64,000 bases of DNA from Diphasiastrum complanatum (GCA_029204225.1 CM055092.1:68750042-68814041), one strand, 5' to 3'. Numbered from the stretch's first letter, positions 33,700 to 47,666 are shown. The notes: generated by a model from the letters alone, not told the origin. Numbers and translations are program-made.

Positions 33700-36600
33700 A
33701 TTGAGTGTCACAGCTTAGAGTGCTTACCAAACTTGGGTTTCTCATTTAAACAACTGTGGGAATATTGTGAGTGCATTTATATTTGCAGCTATTATACAGT
33801 AGTAACAGGTGTTCTAAGAAAAAATAGGTATTCACATGGTTACAAGTTTTGAAGTTAACCTGGAAGAGTTTTACCATCTTGAACGTTTGTAATCATGTTT
33901 GATAAGAGCATTGGCTTCTGATTTTAAGATATTTCCTCATCTTTGTATTGTTAAAGCTGCTTATGTAGACCAATTTAAGTGTTCTGATTTCCATATTATC
34001 TACTCTTTCAGGAAAATTTTAAAAAGTCCAGATTATTATTCTAGACACAAGTTATCTCCTCTTTGGTACTTCAGCCTTAGTATGTGCAAGATAAGTGGAA
34101 TTCAGAAAGTGGGGTTACTAATGAGCACCACTTATAGTTTGTTATTTGTTTCTTGTTACTCTTGTTTTGACGTCCATAGTTTGTTGAAGTTTAGGTTTCT
34201 AGTCTGTGTGTTTTGTACCAGTCCATTTCTTGTTGGTTGTCATTCATATATTAGTGAACACAATGTACCCAAGAGAATCTGGATTCTCTGAAAGGCCAAA
34301 TTCCAAATATTAATGTATATTTGGGTATTTGAGACCAGAAGTACCCACTAGCTAAGACTATTTTGTGTTGGTTGGATATGGACTTGTGGACTTTTTGGTT
34401 GCATGTTCTTCTGTTCTTGATATCATATAAGATGTTCTTGACCTCTAATATTGAATTTGTAGATATGGAAACATTTTGCCCAAGATAATATTAAGTGACA
34501 TCTATGATACTAACTTTTTGTGCAAAATTTCATTGCTAAAGTCGAGTTTTGTTGCATATGGCTCTATCACAAGATAACTAGGCATAAAAATAAAAAATTC
34601 TTTCAATGGTTAAAGATTAAAGGCTTGTTATTTACTTTTTAATGGTTTTGTATTTTGTCTGTCTTGGTAATTCATCTACATATTATGGTCCTTGTTATTT
34701 TATTTGAATGATTATCATTATTTTTATTTTTATTTTTCTTCGTATTGATTGTCATTTGCTTCTTAGTCAACATCGGGTCTACCCAGGAGAATCTGGATTT
34801 TATATTATTGTTTGGGTTTAGATCATTTGACTTTTTGGGTGGCTTGTATATTGTTTTTAAGCCTTACCTTTTGATAGCATTGACTTCTCTGTTTAAGTTT
34901 GTGAAATTGGATATATTCTAATTTCTGAAATAGATATTTTTCTGTCACTTTAGAGGACATGCAAATTTTTAATGAATTTTCATCCAATGTATATTGTTTT
35001 TGAGCCTTACCTTTTGATAGCATTGACTTCTCTGTTTAAGTTTGTGAAATTGGATATATTCTGATTTCTGAAATAGATATTTTTCTGTCACTTTAGAGGA
35101 CATGCAAATTTTTAATGAATTTTCATCCAAGTAGTGGTCAGCTGTATGTTTTTATTTGCATATCTTGAGAGGGTGCATATAAAGTTCTCAACCAAGGATT
35201 CTATTCTAAGCATGCCAAACCAAGTGACACAAAAAATAACGGATGGTGGACAAATCAATCCAACCAATCCTAGATCGAACGAATCTAGCCCCAAGCTATG
35301 GATCAATCTCAAAGAGGAATGAGGATTCACACCAGCAGGATACAGCTACTAGTACCACAATCCAAGCATCTACTAGTGAGAGCCTATAAGGTATACTTAT
35401 ACCCTCCAAGGCCCATGCACCACTAGTAGTGCACTGTGACATCTCATTGGACACTTCTACAGCCTATCTGGGCCACATCATCCAGTTCCTTAATGACTCA
35501 CTGATAGACCCATATCAATCCACCATTATGAATTTAGGCCTACAACCATTAATTATGACCATATACACATAAGGGTCCCAATTTCCTTATAGTCACAATT
35601 AACTTACGGGTTGTTGGTCTACTGATCCCTAGCGTGGACACGCTATCCAAGACTAGTCGTGGGCATGATAGTGCACATGCCCTTACAACTAATCTGATAT
35701 TTGAATCAAAACTAACTTCTCTTACTCCATGTCATGTTGGTAAGGATCTTGTTGTTTTGTAATAGTTTTATGGCTCCCATTCTTTTCGTTTTTGTTGGGA
35801 GCTTTGTATGAGTTCTTAATCTATTGCTTATTAGGATTAATCACTTGCTAGACTTTACCCATATATTCTCCTTTTCTCTACCTAGTTTTTGTTTCAAAAA
35901 GTTTTTGAAGTTTGTTTGAGTTTATGATTTATTGTTCTAGAGACAACATTACTAGAGGATAAAAAGTTAGGAGTATTAAAAGTAGGACAAGGAGAAGGAA
36001 GTGGAGGAGGAGGTGATCGCAACTTGTGGAATGTAGCAATTTGGAGGAGGTGTGATCATAGCTTGTGGAATGTAGCAATGTAGATGATGTGATATAGGTT
36101 TTCAAACTTTTCAACCATTGCAAATATAAGGTGTAATGTTTTTAGGTTTAGAGTGGGCTCTCCACAACATGGAAGATTTTATGGCAAAGTTTCTACTCTT
36201 TCGTAACTTGGACTTAGCCTCAAAGATTATAACCTCTAAGAAAAAAAGAGTGAAAAGTTCTCATCCAAAAAAGTTCACGAAGACACGCTACCTTAAAAAC
36301 TCTTTAAAATTAGAAAAGTTTCTAGCAATGTACTTAATGGGAAAGACCCTAGAAGACTCAAAACTACATTTGGTTATAGGAGTATACAAGGGATCACTGA
36401 CAATAGAATGTGATCAAGTGCCTGCGACTTCTTGTAGTAACACCATTTGACTCCCTCTCACACCAAAAGTCTTTCACGAAACTAATCAAAAAGCCCTTGA
36501 TCCTAAAAGGACCCAAAGAAAGAAAACTTCATGTGAGTGTGGTTCAGACTCTAACATGGTTAGACAAACTTAATTGGACCATGAGAGAGTCAATCATCAC

Positions 36601-36712
36601 ACAAAAATTTTGGAGAAAATTTCATAGAATTTGCGTAAATGACCCTTGGGGTGGTAAATTACAAGAACCACAAAAGAGGCAGATGTATAAATTTTTTTTC
36701 AAGAGGCAATAA
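33700..36712. other. Intergenic downstream of MTP, no gene seen
   Basis: AT-rich, with one recent tandem duplication (34845-35130). Two ORFs at 36136-36450 and 36410-36712 (+) encode Lys/Ser-rich sequence with no motif I recognise; they overlap in different frames and I would not call them genes. Confidence 0.5.
34845..35130. repeat. Recent 143-bp tandem duplication
   Basis: Copies 34845-34987 and 34988-35130 begin TGTATATTGTTTTT and differ by eye at only two positions (aaGCC/gaGCC, ctAat/ctGat). This is about 99% identity, so it is much younger than the transposon relics around it. Confidence 0.95.
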
Positions 36713-36714
36713 TT

Positions 36715-38175
36715 AATATAACCATCGAACCAGATGCTCGGTAACTATACAATTTCTCAATCGTTTAGTTCTTGTATACAAGATCTTTTTGGGTTCAAGA
36801 TGAGATACACCCGATGATTCATCCAACAGGTCCAACTGATCTCCAGATCCAAGATGCTCTCCTTCACGTAGACTCTTTTTGAGACGACTAACGTGAAATA
36901 CGGGATGCACTTGCGATCCATCCGAGAGTTCCAATTGGTAAGCTAAGGATCCGATCTTTTTCAAGATCTTAAACGATCCTCTATATCTAGGGAACAACTT
37001 ATAATGCTTGCCGGGATGCATTACACTTGAATCCTTTGGGATTCTCAAATATACCCAATCTCCCACTTGGAAGTCTCTCGGGGATCTTTTCAGATTTGCA
37101 TAATGTCTGTCTCTATCCTGGGCACTCTGGACATTTTCACGTGCAATCCGTAGCATTTCTAGCATATCGTGTAGGAAATCCGCTACTTTATGAAACTTGA
37201 TCGACTGAGTCTCAACTGCAATGGGTGACCTAGGCTCAAAACCGTACATAAGCATAAACGGGCTATAACAGGTAGCTGAATGCTTACTACTATTATAGGC
37301 AAACTCGATCAATGGAAGGTACTTTTTCCAATCAGATTGCCGTCTGGAAACATATGCCCGAAGCATTTGTTCCATCGTCTAATTTGTTCTTTCCGTCTGT
37401 CCATCCGTCTCAGGATGATTAGAAGAACCCAAACTCAGTGTCGTCTCTAGTTTAGCAAATACGGCCGACCAAAAGTGACCGGTGAACTTCGGATCGCGAT
37501 CGCTCACAATATCACTTGGTAATCCGTAAAGCCTAAACAAACGCTCTACAAATATTTGAGCTAAATCAGAAGCCTTCGTGGTGGTCTTTGCCGGAATAAA
37601 TGTAGCCAATTTGGTAAGATGGTCGACCACAACCCAAATTGCATCATGTTGTTTATTCGTACACGGTAACCCAACCACGAAATCCATGGAAATACTATCC
37701 CATCTCTTATCAGGGATATCCAGTGGATGCAACAAACCGCCCACCTTATGGCGTTCAGCTTTATTCAATTGGCATTGGTCACACTTGACCACATAAGATT
37801 CTACAAAGGGCTTGAGTTTTGGCCAATAAAAATCCCTTTGTACTAAATCCAATGTACAATGTATGTCGGGATGTCCTGCGCATGGTGAGTCATGACATTC
37901 ATAAAGATTTTTATTCTTAACAACATCCACATCAGGCACACAAACCTTCCCTTTCCTGAACAAAAGTCCATTACGGATAGAGACGTCATCAGTACCCTTT
38001 ATATCCTTCCCTCCAGACTGATCACCATGATCATCAGTCCTGCTTGATGAAACTGCTAGAACCCTATTCCAGATTGGTCCAAAATGTGGGTCTTTCTCAT
38101 AAAGACCTCTCAGGGAGAGATAAAAGTCTGTACTGATCTCAATGAAGGAAAGTTCGTTCACTTCACCAATAACAC
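36715..38175 (-). pseudogene. Gypsy integrase and chromodomain fragment (G2)
   Basis: Two long open stretches on minus separated by one in-frame TAG (37378-37376). The first (38227 to 37379) has the HHCC zinc domain ('YECHDSPCAGHPDIHCTL', 'VVKCDQCQLNKAE') and the core residues: 'WDSISMDFVVGLP' (Asp), 'DIVSDRDPKFTG' (Asp) and 'SNHPETDGQTERTN' (Glu). The second has 'QVGDWVYLRI', 'LFPRYRGSFKILKKIG', 'VHPVFHVSRLKK' and then the start of a chromodomain that stops after 'EHLVRW' at about 36720. Both ends are truncated: by unknown sequence on the left, by a microsatellite array on the right. Better preserved than G1, hence probably younger. Confidence 0.88.
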
Positions 38176-38261
38176 TAAGTGCACAAAAATGATGTGTGCA
38201 TGTAGAGAATGGAAAAAAGGTTTTCAAGTGAATGAATTGAGTATGCTAAAAGCCTTACACA

Positions 38262-39260
<999 letters not shown>

Positions 39261-39299
39261 TACAAAGATAGCACAAAAATGGAGCTCGTGGGAGGGAAC

Positions 39300-39677
39300 A
39301 TGAACACAGTGTCGGAATCCGACATCCATAGGATCCGTCGGAATTCAACACCTCTTTTTAGAAACCAAAACGTCAAATTATCGACACGGATTGATGATCT
39401 GTATGTTGGAATTCGACAGAGGTAAAATTGTGTCGGTTTTCGACATCGTACTAGGATGCCACCTCAGTGAAAATTTGTCACATGGCACCCACGTCAGATG
39501 TCGAAATCCGTCACATTTTAGAACTATCGAATTCTGACATCCTATTTTAAATTATATTCACGCCAGCTACCGTAGGCTGCCGGAGTCGGATACTGACATG
39601 TCGGTTTCCAACATTTTATGAAATTTCCTGAAATCCGTCGCAATTACATGTCGGAATGAGCGCGTTTTGTAGTAGTG
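39300..39677 (-). mobile_element. Terminus of a CACTA-type DNA transposon
   Basis: The minus strand begins CACTACTACAAAACGCG at 39677, the typical CACTA terminal repeat. Subterminal sequence is full of short direct and inverted copies of GTCGGAA, TCCGACA and TGTCGG, as expected for transposase-binding repeats. It interrupts the zinc knuckle of a Copia gag on the minus strand. I could not find the opposite terminus; it may lie within or beyond the microsatellite array. Confidence 0.7.
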
Positions 39678-40230
39678 AAATAATTAGTAGAAAAATGTCT
39701 CTTCTTACCACAAAAAAACAATTCATTTTGGATTTATCTTTCTTGCCACTTGTTGAAGGTTGTGATGAATCATTACTTTCCTCCTTTGATTTGTCCTCCT
39801 CCTTGATTTGATCCTTCCCTTTGCCCTTGCCTTTTGCTTCAGTGACAAGAGCCTTCTCCCCACCTCCATCCTTGACCTTGAGTTGCCCCATCCTTGATAG
39901 TTTTTGCTCTTGTCTACTTTCCTCAACCACCAAGATCCCTTGTAGACTGTCCATGGATGGTAGCTCTCCTTGGATTGCATAATATTGAACAATATTAGAA
40001 AATTTTTCACTAAGGCCATTCAATACAATTTGGACAAGCTCCGTTTGATTGATGGAATCACCAATACAAGCAAGCTCTCTATTATAGTCCTTTACCCTCA
40101 ACATATAGTTTTGGGCACTCTCACCACTATTTTGAAAGCTTTGAAAGATTTGGTTTCTCAAGGTGAGAAGCGTAGATATGTTCTTGGACTCATAGATGGC
40201 TTGCAAAGTATTCCAAGCCTCTTTGGACAT
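39678..40230 (-). pseudogene. Copia gag (element D), truncated by a CACTA end
   Basis: About 180 codons of UBN2-type gag: 'SKEAWNTLQAIYES', 'LTLRNQIFQSFQNSGES', 'NYMLRVKDYNRELACIG', 'IVLNGLSEKFSNIV' and 'LQGILVVEESRQEQ'. A Lys-rich tail follows and the first residues of the zinc knuckle ('KMNCFF'). The knuckle is then lost at the CACTA junction near 39677. Its primer site and LTR lie upstream at 40777 and 40789-41760. Shares the fold region with the gag at 60493-61321. Confidence 0.82.
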
Positions 40231-40502
40231 TTGAACTCATTCTATGTCCTAGTTTTCCAACGATTTTGACTAGTTTTGGAAAAATCACTCATTTTTTGTC
40301 ATAACTCCTATAATCAAAGTGAATGAATGCTATTGATCTAAAAACACCAAGTAGAAACCTCTACCTAATCTAAAAAATCATTCCTAAACTCTCAAATGAC
40401 ACTAATAAGGTCCTTGGAGTTATTTGCATCAAAATCTACATAAATAGCTTTCTAGCAAATGGGCATTTGGAGTCAATGGATCCATAACAAGATTTTGCAT
40501 TA

Positions 40503-40640
40503 ATTCAAAGTGGATGGATGCTACATTGTCTCTAATCATTCAATACAATAAATGGTACCTATTTGGTCCAAATTCAAAGTGGATGGATGCTACACTGTCT
40601 CTAAGCATTCAATACGGTAAATGGTACCTATTTGATCCAA
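40503..40640. repeat. 69-bp tandem duplication
   Basis: Copies 40503-40571 and 40572-40640 both begin ATTCAAAGTGGATGGATG and end in the same ATGGTACCTATTTG block, with a few substitutions. It lies in the leader of Copia element D. Confidence 0.9.
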
Positions 40641-40776
40641 AATCCACCACAAAATTGCTATCATAGAAGTGTTAGAGGCTACAAACCAATTGAGATCCTA
40701 TAAGGACCCCAAAATCTTGATTTTTTCACTCCAAATCTTGATTAGAACGATCTAATATCAAGCATGCATGGATCTA

Positions 40777-40788
40777 GCTTTGGTACCA
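40777..40788 (-). other. Degenerate Copia primer binding site
   Basis: Minus strand reads TGGTACCAAAGC, then TAGATCC. This matches TGGTATCAGAGC at 10 of 12 positions and has the right place and orientation for the gag at 39678-40230. Confidence 0.5.
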
Positions 40789-41760
40789 TCTAAAAAATTA
40801 CATTTAGGACCTTGAAAATATCTACATGCATGTGAGGTTGCACACTATCAAAGCCATGATGAGCAAACTTGAATTTAGATGGCAATCTAATTAGCTTTGA
40901 ATCTTGGTAGTACATAAAGAGCGATCATTCATCAAAATCAAGCACATATCAAGTACACAAATGAAAAAAAATTAAGTGTTTACATTATTCTAAACCACAT
41001 ATGAGATTACAAAGGTTTTTAGGGCGAAAAAAAACCAAGCTCTTGGGTTTCTACCACAAGAGATTTGAATGACTCAAAAATTCTATGTTTCAAAAATGAG
41101 TACAATAAGCTCTCCATCAAGCATATAGAGCTTGTGGTTCCAACCCTAATTAGTAGATGGTAGACCTTCCAATATGATTGGACCCTTGATTATGGACTTC
41201 AAAATGTGATTGGACCCCATGATCCAATGAGATGTGAATGGTAGGGTGAGATGCACCACTTCCATTTTTGCACCCCTACAAATTAGTATTGGAGAAAGGA
41301 ACGAATGCCAAATAGAGAAAACATCATTCGATATATGCAACTATAGAGCTCTACGGAATGATCCTCTCTTCAATGCATGACTATGCCTATCAAATACGAA
41401 CCATACTATCGCGACAAGAGTCACGTTTGATTCTACTTGATTCTAACTTTGAAATCATTAGAATCTATGAGATTGATTTCATAGACAAACTTATATAATA
41501 TTGTTGTGTAACTCAAATAAACCTATAAGAGGATGTAGTCATGTTACAGAAGATTAGAGAAGCATACATTCATATTGACATAACAATGAATGCAATAAAC
41601 TGTAGGATTGAATTCAGTAAGTAGCATGTACAAATGAGATGAATAGTGAGCACAAGGCAATAGCGGATGCAACTGCATACTCGAAACTAACTCTAAATCA
41701 CTGATCATCTCTGTTTGATACAATTCCACTAATTACCAGTGCTTTACCGATACTCTATGA
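40789..41760 (-). mobile_element. LTR region of Copia element D (antisense)
   Basis: About 41340-41760 resembles the antisense LTR at 340-780: shared TGACTA(C/T)GCCTATC, CATGTTTGAT/CACGTTTGAT and GAATGCAATAAA blocks. It sits upstream of the degenerate primer site. Edges are approximate. Confidence 0.5.
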
Positions 41761-41769
41761 TCAATTGAC

Positions 41770-42900
41770 TAATTGACTTGATTGATTGATATAAGTTGAA
41801 AAAATGGTCAACTATTTATATTAGTTAAGGAATGCCATAAGTGAATCCCAAATTTAAGATCCTCGGATTTAAATTAGAGATCTTTTTTGTTTTTGTCAGT
41901 TAGGCCTATTTATTTGCAAACAAAAATGTAAACTTGGACATAAACGTGATAAAGAAAATATGCTAGTATTTCTTCGATCATTTAAGATGATGAGAGTGAT
42001 GAAGATGTGAACCAAAAAGATAAATTTGATGGTTGTTGGAAGTATTTCTACTGTGTGCGGTGGCTGATCTACTTACGGGTGTAGTATAGGGATGTAGAGA
42101 CTCGTCCACTTTTTAAGTTTCTACAACGGAAATACGGAAAGAATCAACAGGAATGAGAGCACTAAGGCTTACCCAACTAGTGCCCGAAACGGTAAAGCTA
42201 ATTGGTAACAACAATAAAAATCCTTGCTAAGGCAGACCCAACTAGCAAGATTGCTAAATCCTACTTAACACCCAAAGGGAGATAATAAGAATTGCGGCTA
42301 AACTAAGCAATAAACAAATCAAACCATGCCACAATTAAAGGCCAATAAAAGGAGGCAAGTGGAGGCCCGAGCACCTTCCCTCAAGCTACGCACCTTCCAA
42401 TGGGAACACAATGAAATGCAAGATAATCACAATAGTGATTTGTCTTAATCACAAAGTGTTGTTTACAATGCAAATACCTCTCCTTTTATGGCAAGGAGGG
42501 TCTTCCAACACATGCCATGGTTGAAGTTTATTGACAGATACTCATACGTGGACTTACAAAACACATGCTACGGAGTTTTATTTATTTATTTTTTTATCTT
42601 CTCTGTGTTAGCACAGTTGCTAACATTATCCCCCTCCTTATTGGATTGGTGGTCCCACACCAATCGACGCCTTTTCGTCCTGGATCTTTTGTGCTTTTTG
42701 GAGGCGAGACTGTTGCTGTCGGGAGTGGTAGATTGTCGTGCCAATGCCCTCCATCATTTGCCACCCTAATTTGTTCAGGAAGGGCATGGGTTTGTAATAA
42801 TGGAGCATACCCTGTAGAAAATTATGGGTTTTCCATAGCTCCACCATATCAACGTGCAGGGCGGAAGTGAGTGCAACACGATAATGGAGTCTTGCTACGT
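41770..42900. other. Intergenic, no gene seen
   Basis: No credible exon. The overlapping ORFs at about 42488-42870 on both strands show no recognisable motif. Confidence 0.4.
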
Positions 42901-42947
42901 TGATATGGTCATCTTGCGTTCGCAGGGTTTATTGATATCAAGGGCAA

Positions 42948-43577
42948 TTAGCCCTCGATCCCAAAAACCTCTGAGTTCTGCCATAAATGCCACCAGGCCG
43001 CAATTATCCGCAAAATATCTGCCGCCCGACCAGGATTGCCATGGTGCTTCTGGTAGAATACTCGGTAGTTGGTGACCATGTCTTCGGCTAAGTTGCCGGT
43101 ATTGACGCCTGTGAGCTTGGGCCAAAATATTCTGTTCTTGACCTTGGTGGCAGAAAACGGTCCTCGCCTCGCTACTGGATAGTAATAAGGATTGGTGCGC
43201 ATGTAGGAGGGAGCTTCGAGATTCCGTGCCATCGAGGTCTTACTTTGCAGGAAGAGCTGATGGCGCCAGAGAGGTTGTGGATCCATGAGTTTGACTGCTG
43301 CTTTATGTGTTTGACATTGGTCCAAATCTGGCAGTATGTAGCCACCTCGCTCTTTTGTTGTTGGATATTTCTTGGCAAACTCCTGAGAGGCGCGCAACTC
43401 CTTGCTCGGTTCTATGAGCATGATTTTGTGCCGGATGGTTGGTCCTTCAGAGGCAACCTCGTGTTGAATTTGTGGATCGGGTTCAGGAGAGAGAGGAGGC
43501 GAGGGGTTAGCTTCAGCAATTCTTTGTGACTCAGGAGAAAATGACGCAAAGTGCATCCGATTTTTCATGTGAGTCAT
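42948..43577 (-). CDS. Unrecognised 209-codon ORF
   Basis: An uninterrupted ORF from the ATG at 43577, unusually long and GC-richer than its surroundings. The N-terminal third is Pro/Ser/Glu-rich ('NPSPPLSPEPDPQ'). The rest is Trp/Tyr-rich with 'VKNRIFWPKLTGVNTGNL', 'YQKHHGNPGRAADILR' and 'IIAAWWHLWQNSEVFG'. I do not recognise the family. The protein is cut off without an obvious domain end, and the region around it is repeat-rich, so a fragment of a mobile or viral-type polyprotein is as likely as a host gene. No flanking splice partners or regulatory sites could be identified. Confidence 0.35.
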   Translation of the reverse strand: MTHMKNRMHFASFSPESQRIAEANPSPPLSPEPDPQIQHEVASEGPTIRHKIMLIEPSKELRASQEFAKKYPTTKERGGYILPDLDQCQTHKAAVKLMDPQPLWRHQLFLQSKTSMARNLEAPSYMRTNPYYYPVARRGPFSATKVKNRIFWPKLTGVNTGNLAEDMVTNYRVFYQKHHGNPGRAADILRIIAAWWHLWQNSEVFGIEG

Positions 43578-43599
43578 TTGAAGAAATGCTTACATGGAG

Positions 43600-46500
43600 G
43601 CGGTAGCCTAGTGGGCATCATTGTAGCCCTAAAAGAACAAGATATGATAGATTATGAACTTGAGCATATCTTAGAACAAACACAAGGACAATTGAGAAAT
43701 CGTCTAATCCCTTATTTTTGTTAGCTTGGAAAGATTAACATTATCTGAAGCAACATGGGAGAGTTAGGTCTAGCTATAGAGGCCCTCTCATGAGTTTGCA
43801 TCGAGGAACAATGACATTCTTGAGGAGGGAAGGTGTGTGAGGATCCATTTATAGATCTAACATGTCCCAACAATGACTCCAGAGGTCATAGGACTCACAT
43901 AGACAATCAATGACTTCCCATCAAATGTATTTGCGGCCAGTCGTGACCAGGTGTGATGCGGTCACAACCCAATGTACTTGCATGCAACATGCTGCATGGC
44001 AAATTTGATAGAGCCAACGTGCAACTAACCAAGTTAACCCACAATTTGGCAGGTAGTAACTAGGGTTACCTAGCATGTGACCGGTGTGGTCTTATAGCCA
44101 CGTGTAGAATGGGCATGGGGGACATTAAGAGACTGCATCCATGAGTCAAGAGGTGTATGCTTGGCAGGACAAGTGGAATGATCTTTGTGCCAAGTGCCCT
44201 AGGACCAAAATAGAAAGTGGTGTGCTTAAAGGCTTGCCTAAGGATGGGAGGAGATTCATTCTACACAACGACTAGCTTGGGGAGAAGAGCTTAGAGTTAT
44301 TGGCTTGTAACACTAACAATGGGAAGATGAAAAAAAAATAACTCAAATTGGTAATAGTGCTAACAATAGCATGACACGAGAATAAAAAACAAGGTGATTG
44401 GAAGATGACAACATGCTTGGCCACACAATTGTAGGTTGAAAACATGATAAGAAGGTCATTGCAATTTGCTTAAACTTGCAGAGAAATGATCTTGCAAATT
44501 ATTGCACAAGGACTTGCAAGGTTAATTATCTTGTTTATCAATGTACCTACTACTTTTTCCTATGAATAAATGCACCAAGGGTGTTTTATACCAATGAGGA
44601 TCTTCAACTACACTACAAGCATGGGTGGATAGATAGCATGACAAACAAAGGGGAGAGCCCATAACCACCAGCAGAAATAGGCCCCCGCTACACTTAGGCT
44701 GGCGTGTAGAATGTAGAGATCAAAGTTCAAGATCTCGCAATCGTCGCAGGCTCATAGTGGGGCTTTGACCTGCTTTGCTTTGTGCTTCCAGGAAGAGGGG
44801 ATGTCGAGGAAGAGAAGCCTCGCATCTTAGAGGCGTGTCGCAAGGTGTAAGTGATCTTCTAGGTTGGCCAGACAGAGCATGATGGTGGTAGTCTTCCCTA
44901 TAGTTGTAGGTGATCTCTTGCTGGTGGTCTGATAATTTGCCCTCCTGTTTTTGGCCTACCCTCTTGTTGTCGCAAGACTAATTCTTTCGAGGGTGTGATG
45001 AGGACCTTGCTACTAACTCTCTAAGGTTGGTTGTTTTCCCTTCTCCTAGTGAGGCTTCCACTGGATCTTCACCATCTTGCCTAGCACCAAAAGAGCAGCT
45101 TCCCTAGGATGATCGGTCGAGGTCTTTGAGCTGTGTTTGTCCCTTCCTATTCCAGAGTTGATGCTTATGAAGTTACAAATACCGCCAGTGGCTTTTCACG
45201 TCTTTGGCTGCTACAGCATTGTTTAGAAAGTGGCAGCCGGTGGGGGCCGTGGTTTTTCTGAGCATATTACTCAACACCTGGTCTCAACATTCTTACTGCA
45301 GAATTCTTGAACTCCAGCTCCTTATTACAGTAATGGAACCAAAAAGGTATTCAAGGAGATGTTTTAACTTCCACTATATAACCTTTATAGACCAATAAAA
45401 TGTGATGGAGCTTGTGGCATATGTTGTAGGCCAGATTTAAGAAAGAGTTGTATCTTTTTCCTAGAAAGAATAGCAAAATTGAAATAATGGCTAGCAAACA
45501 CTGTCTAACAATGAAAAACATCACCAGTAATAATACATTGCTCACAACTCAACATTATTAGTGTTACTACATATGCATATATTTGATCCTTAGCATATGC
45601 GTAACTAATTAGATCACCAAAAAAGAAACCCATTTCTATAATCAACCACAATACTTAGAATTTTTCAAGCTGCTGACATTATTCTTCAAAAACCAGACCA
45701 ATGCAAATTGACAGTTCAGCTATGCTCCAGTTCGAAACCTGAAGCTAGACCATGAACAAGCTAAAATGGTGTGGATAACCTTGTAATTATGCTTTAGATG
45801 AAAAAATGTCACAACTTACTCGATTTTATATGATTGATTTATATGACTAATATTATAGAAGACATTGAGCATATAATAGTAATTACTAACGCACATGGAC
45901 AAACCTGGCAGTTGGGGAACCCTAGAGATATCTTGGCTGGGGTCCAGAAGACATAGTGATTATCGGTAATTTGACTTAGATATCAATTGTTTGATCGCAG
46001 TCTGAAGCTCCACTAAACATATTTTCAAAGACAAATTTGGCCTCATATCTTGTTTGTTCTATATCAATTCCTACCACGTTTTAATTTAGCCAGAACACAA
46101 TGACTTTTGATAAATTTCGTTAAGATAATGATTGCTCAATCACAATCTAAACATCCATAAGATACACCTTGAAAGGCACATTTACTTTTGTCATCTCCCC
46201 TCAACCAATTTTTTTTCAAAGTCAGTCTGGAACAAGAGACAACGCAAGAAATTTCTCAAAGTATAATGCAACTCTCATTTTGTATGCTTTCCGGAATGCT
46301 GCCTTGCAACTACGAATCAAATCAAGCTAAGTAGCATCGGAATGGCGTCCTGGACCCCCACGTTCCAGAACTCTGCGATCCGGAGCTCCGGAACGGTGTT
46401 TCCCCAAAAAAATGGAAACTTTTTTGTTAATAGTTCCATGTCTCCAAAAGTCTCACAGTTGCAAAGAGACACCTACCAAAGTAGAGCTACTGGTACCTAT

Positions 46501-47660
46501 GAGAAAGCTTGCTCCTAGTGTATCATTAGTAAATTTTAAGGAGTTGTCATTACTATAGCAAGTTGTTCTTCTGATTAACAATTGTTGTTGCTCAAGGATT
46601 TGTTTCATTGCCATCTCATCAAACTAGATCTTGTTCAAATCTAAGTCATCACCCTATCCAGTTGTATCGGTGTATATATATATAAGTACAACCGATTACC
46701 GAAACACAAAGTAAATTGCACCATTTGTCATGGATTTCTTTGATGATTGTACCAGAGTTTGATTGATGTACATGTACCTTTTGTACCATCTCTAGGCACT
46801 GATAGTTTGACTCGGGTCCCATACCTAATATTAAATAATACCAACTTGACCTTATATTTGCAACAGCTATACATCTTTTATCCCCATCATTGAGTCATTT
46901 CTACTTACTTGAAAGTGCAATGTACCCTCGGTACCAAACCTTAGTCATGTAGTTACCCAGACTCCGTTATCCATTTTCAGTTAGTAGTGTTGGAGTTAGT
47001 AGTTCTGTGCTTTGCAATGTGTTTGAATTTTTTTTACGTCTATGATTTAATCAAGTAAACTATTTGATAAGTCTGTACTCTAAAACATTGCCCAACTCAG
47101 CATCTTTGCATCTAATTGGACGTTATTTTCATAATTAGCGAACATGTTCCATGATATTTTAGTCAACCCAAAACTATTTTCTAAGTGCAACTTTTTCGTG
47201 TCAGGGATGTGGCAGTCTATCCAGTCATTGTGACATATAAAAAGCATTTGCTTGACCATTTTTAACTAGAATTGCTTTATAACAAAAGTATAATCACTTC
47301 AAAAGTGGAAACAAAACACATTCTCCGCTACCAAGCCGTTTGCTTCAGATCAATCAGACGAGATCTCAGCAAGTTCCATGTACATCTCAGGTTCAAAGCT
47401 TAGAATTTTTAGTGATAAGCTTAAGGTACCACTGTCAAACTCTGAAATATCGCTTCATTAGTCACGTAGTGTCCCATTTCAGTTTCATTACATGGACATG
47501 GATGTTGGATCTTGGTACTTTTGAAATGTGCTCTTGATCTGCTCAGAGGGACTGCCAGCCATAGTAACGCGTGACTCGTGCCAGTCTCTAGGCGTGGCCC
47601 AAAGCCTAGGATGAGAGCAATTCCATCCATGCCACATAACCAATTATCCAAACTCAACAT
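43600..47660. other. Intergenic between unknown ORF and SAC gene, no gene seen
   Basis: Read on both strands without finding a convincing exon, RNA gene or element boundary. The right end is the 3' flank of the SAC gene. Short ORFs (for example 45204-45398 and 47340-47537) carry no motifs. Confidence 0.5.
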
Positions 47661-47666
47661 TCATCA

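Noticed and set aside
36136-36712. Two overlapping plus-strand ORFs as a small gene
   Set aside because: Different frames, low complexity, no motif, no splice sites that would join them.
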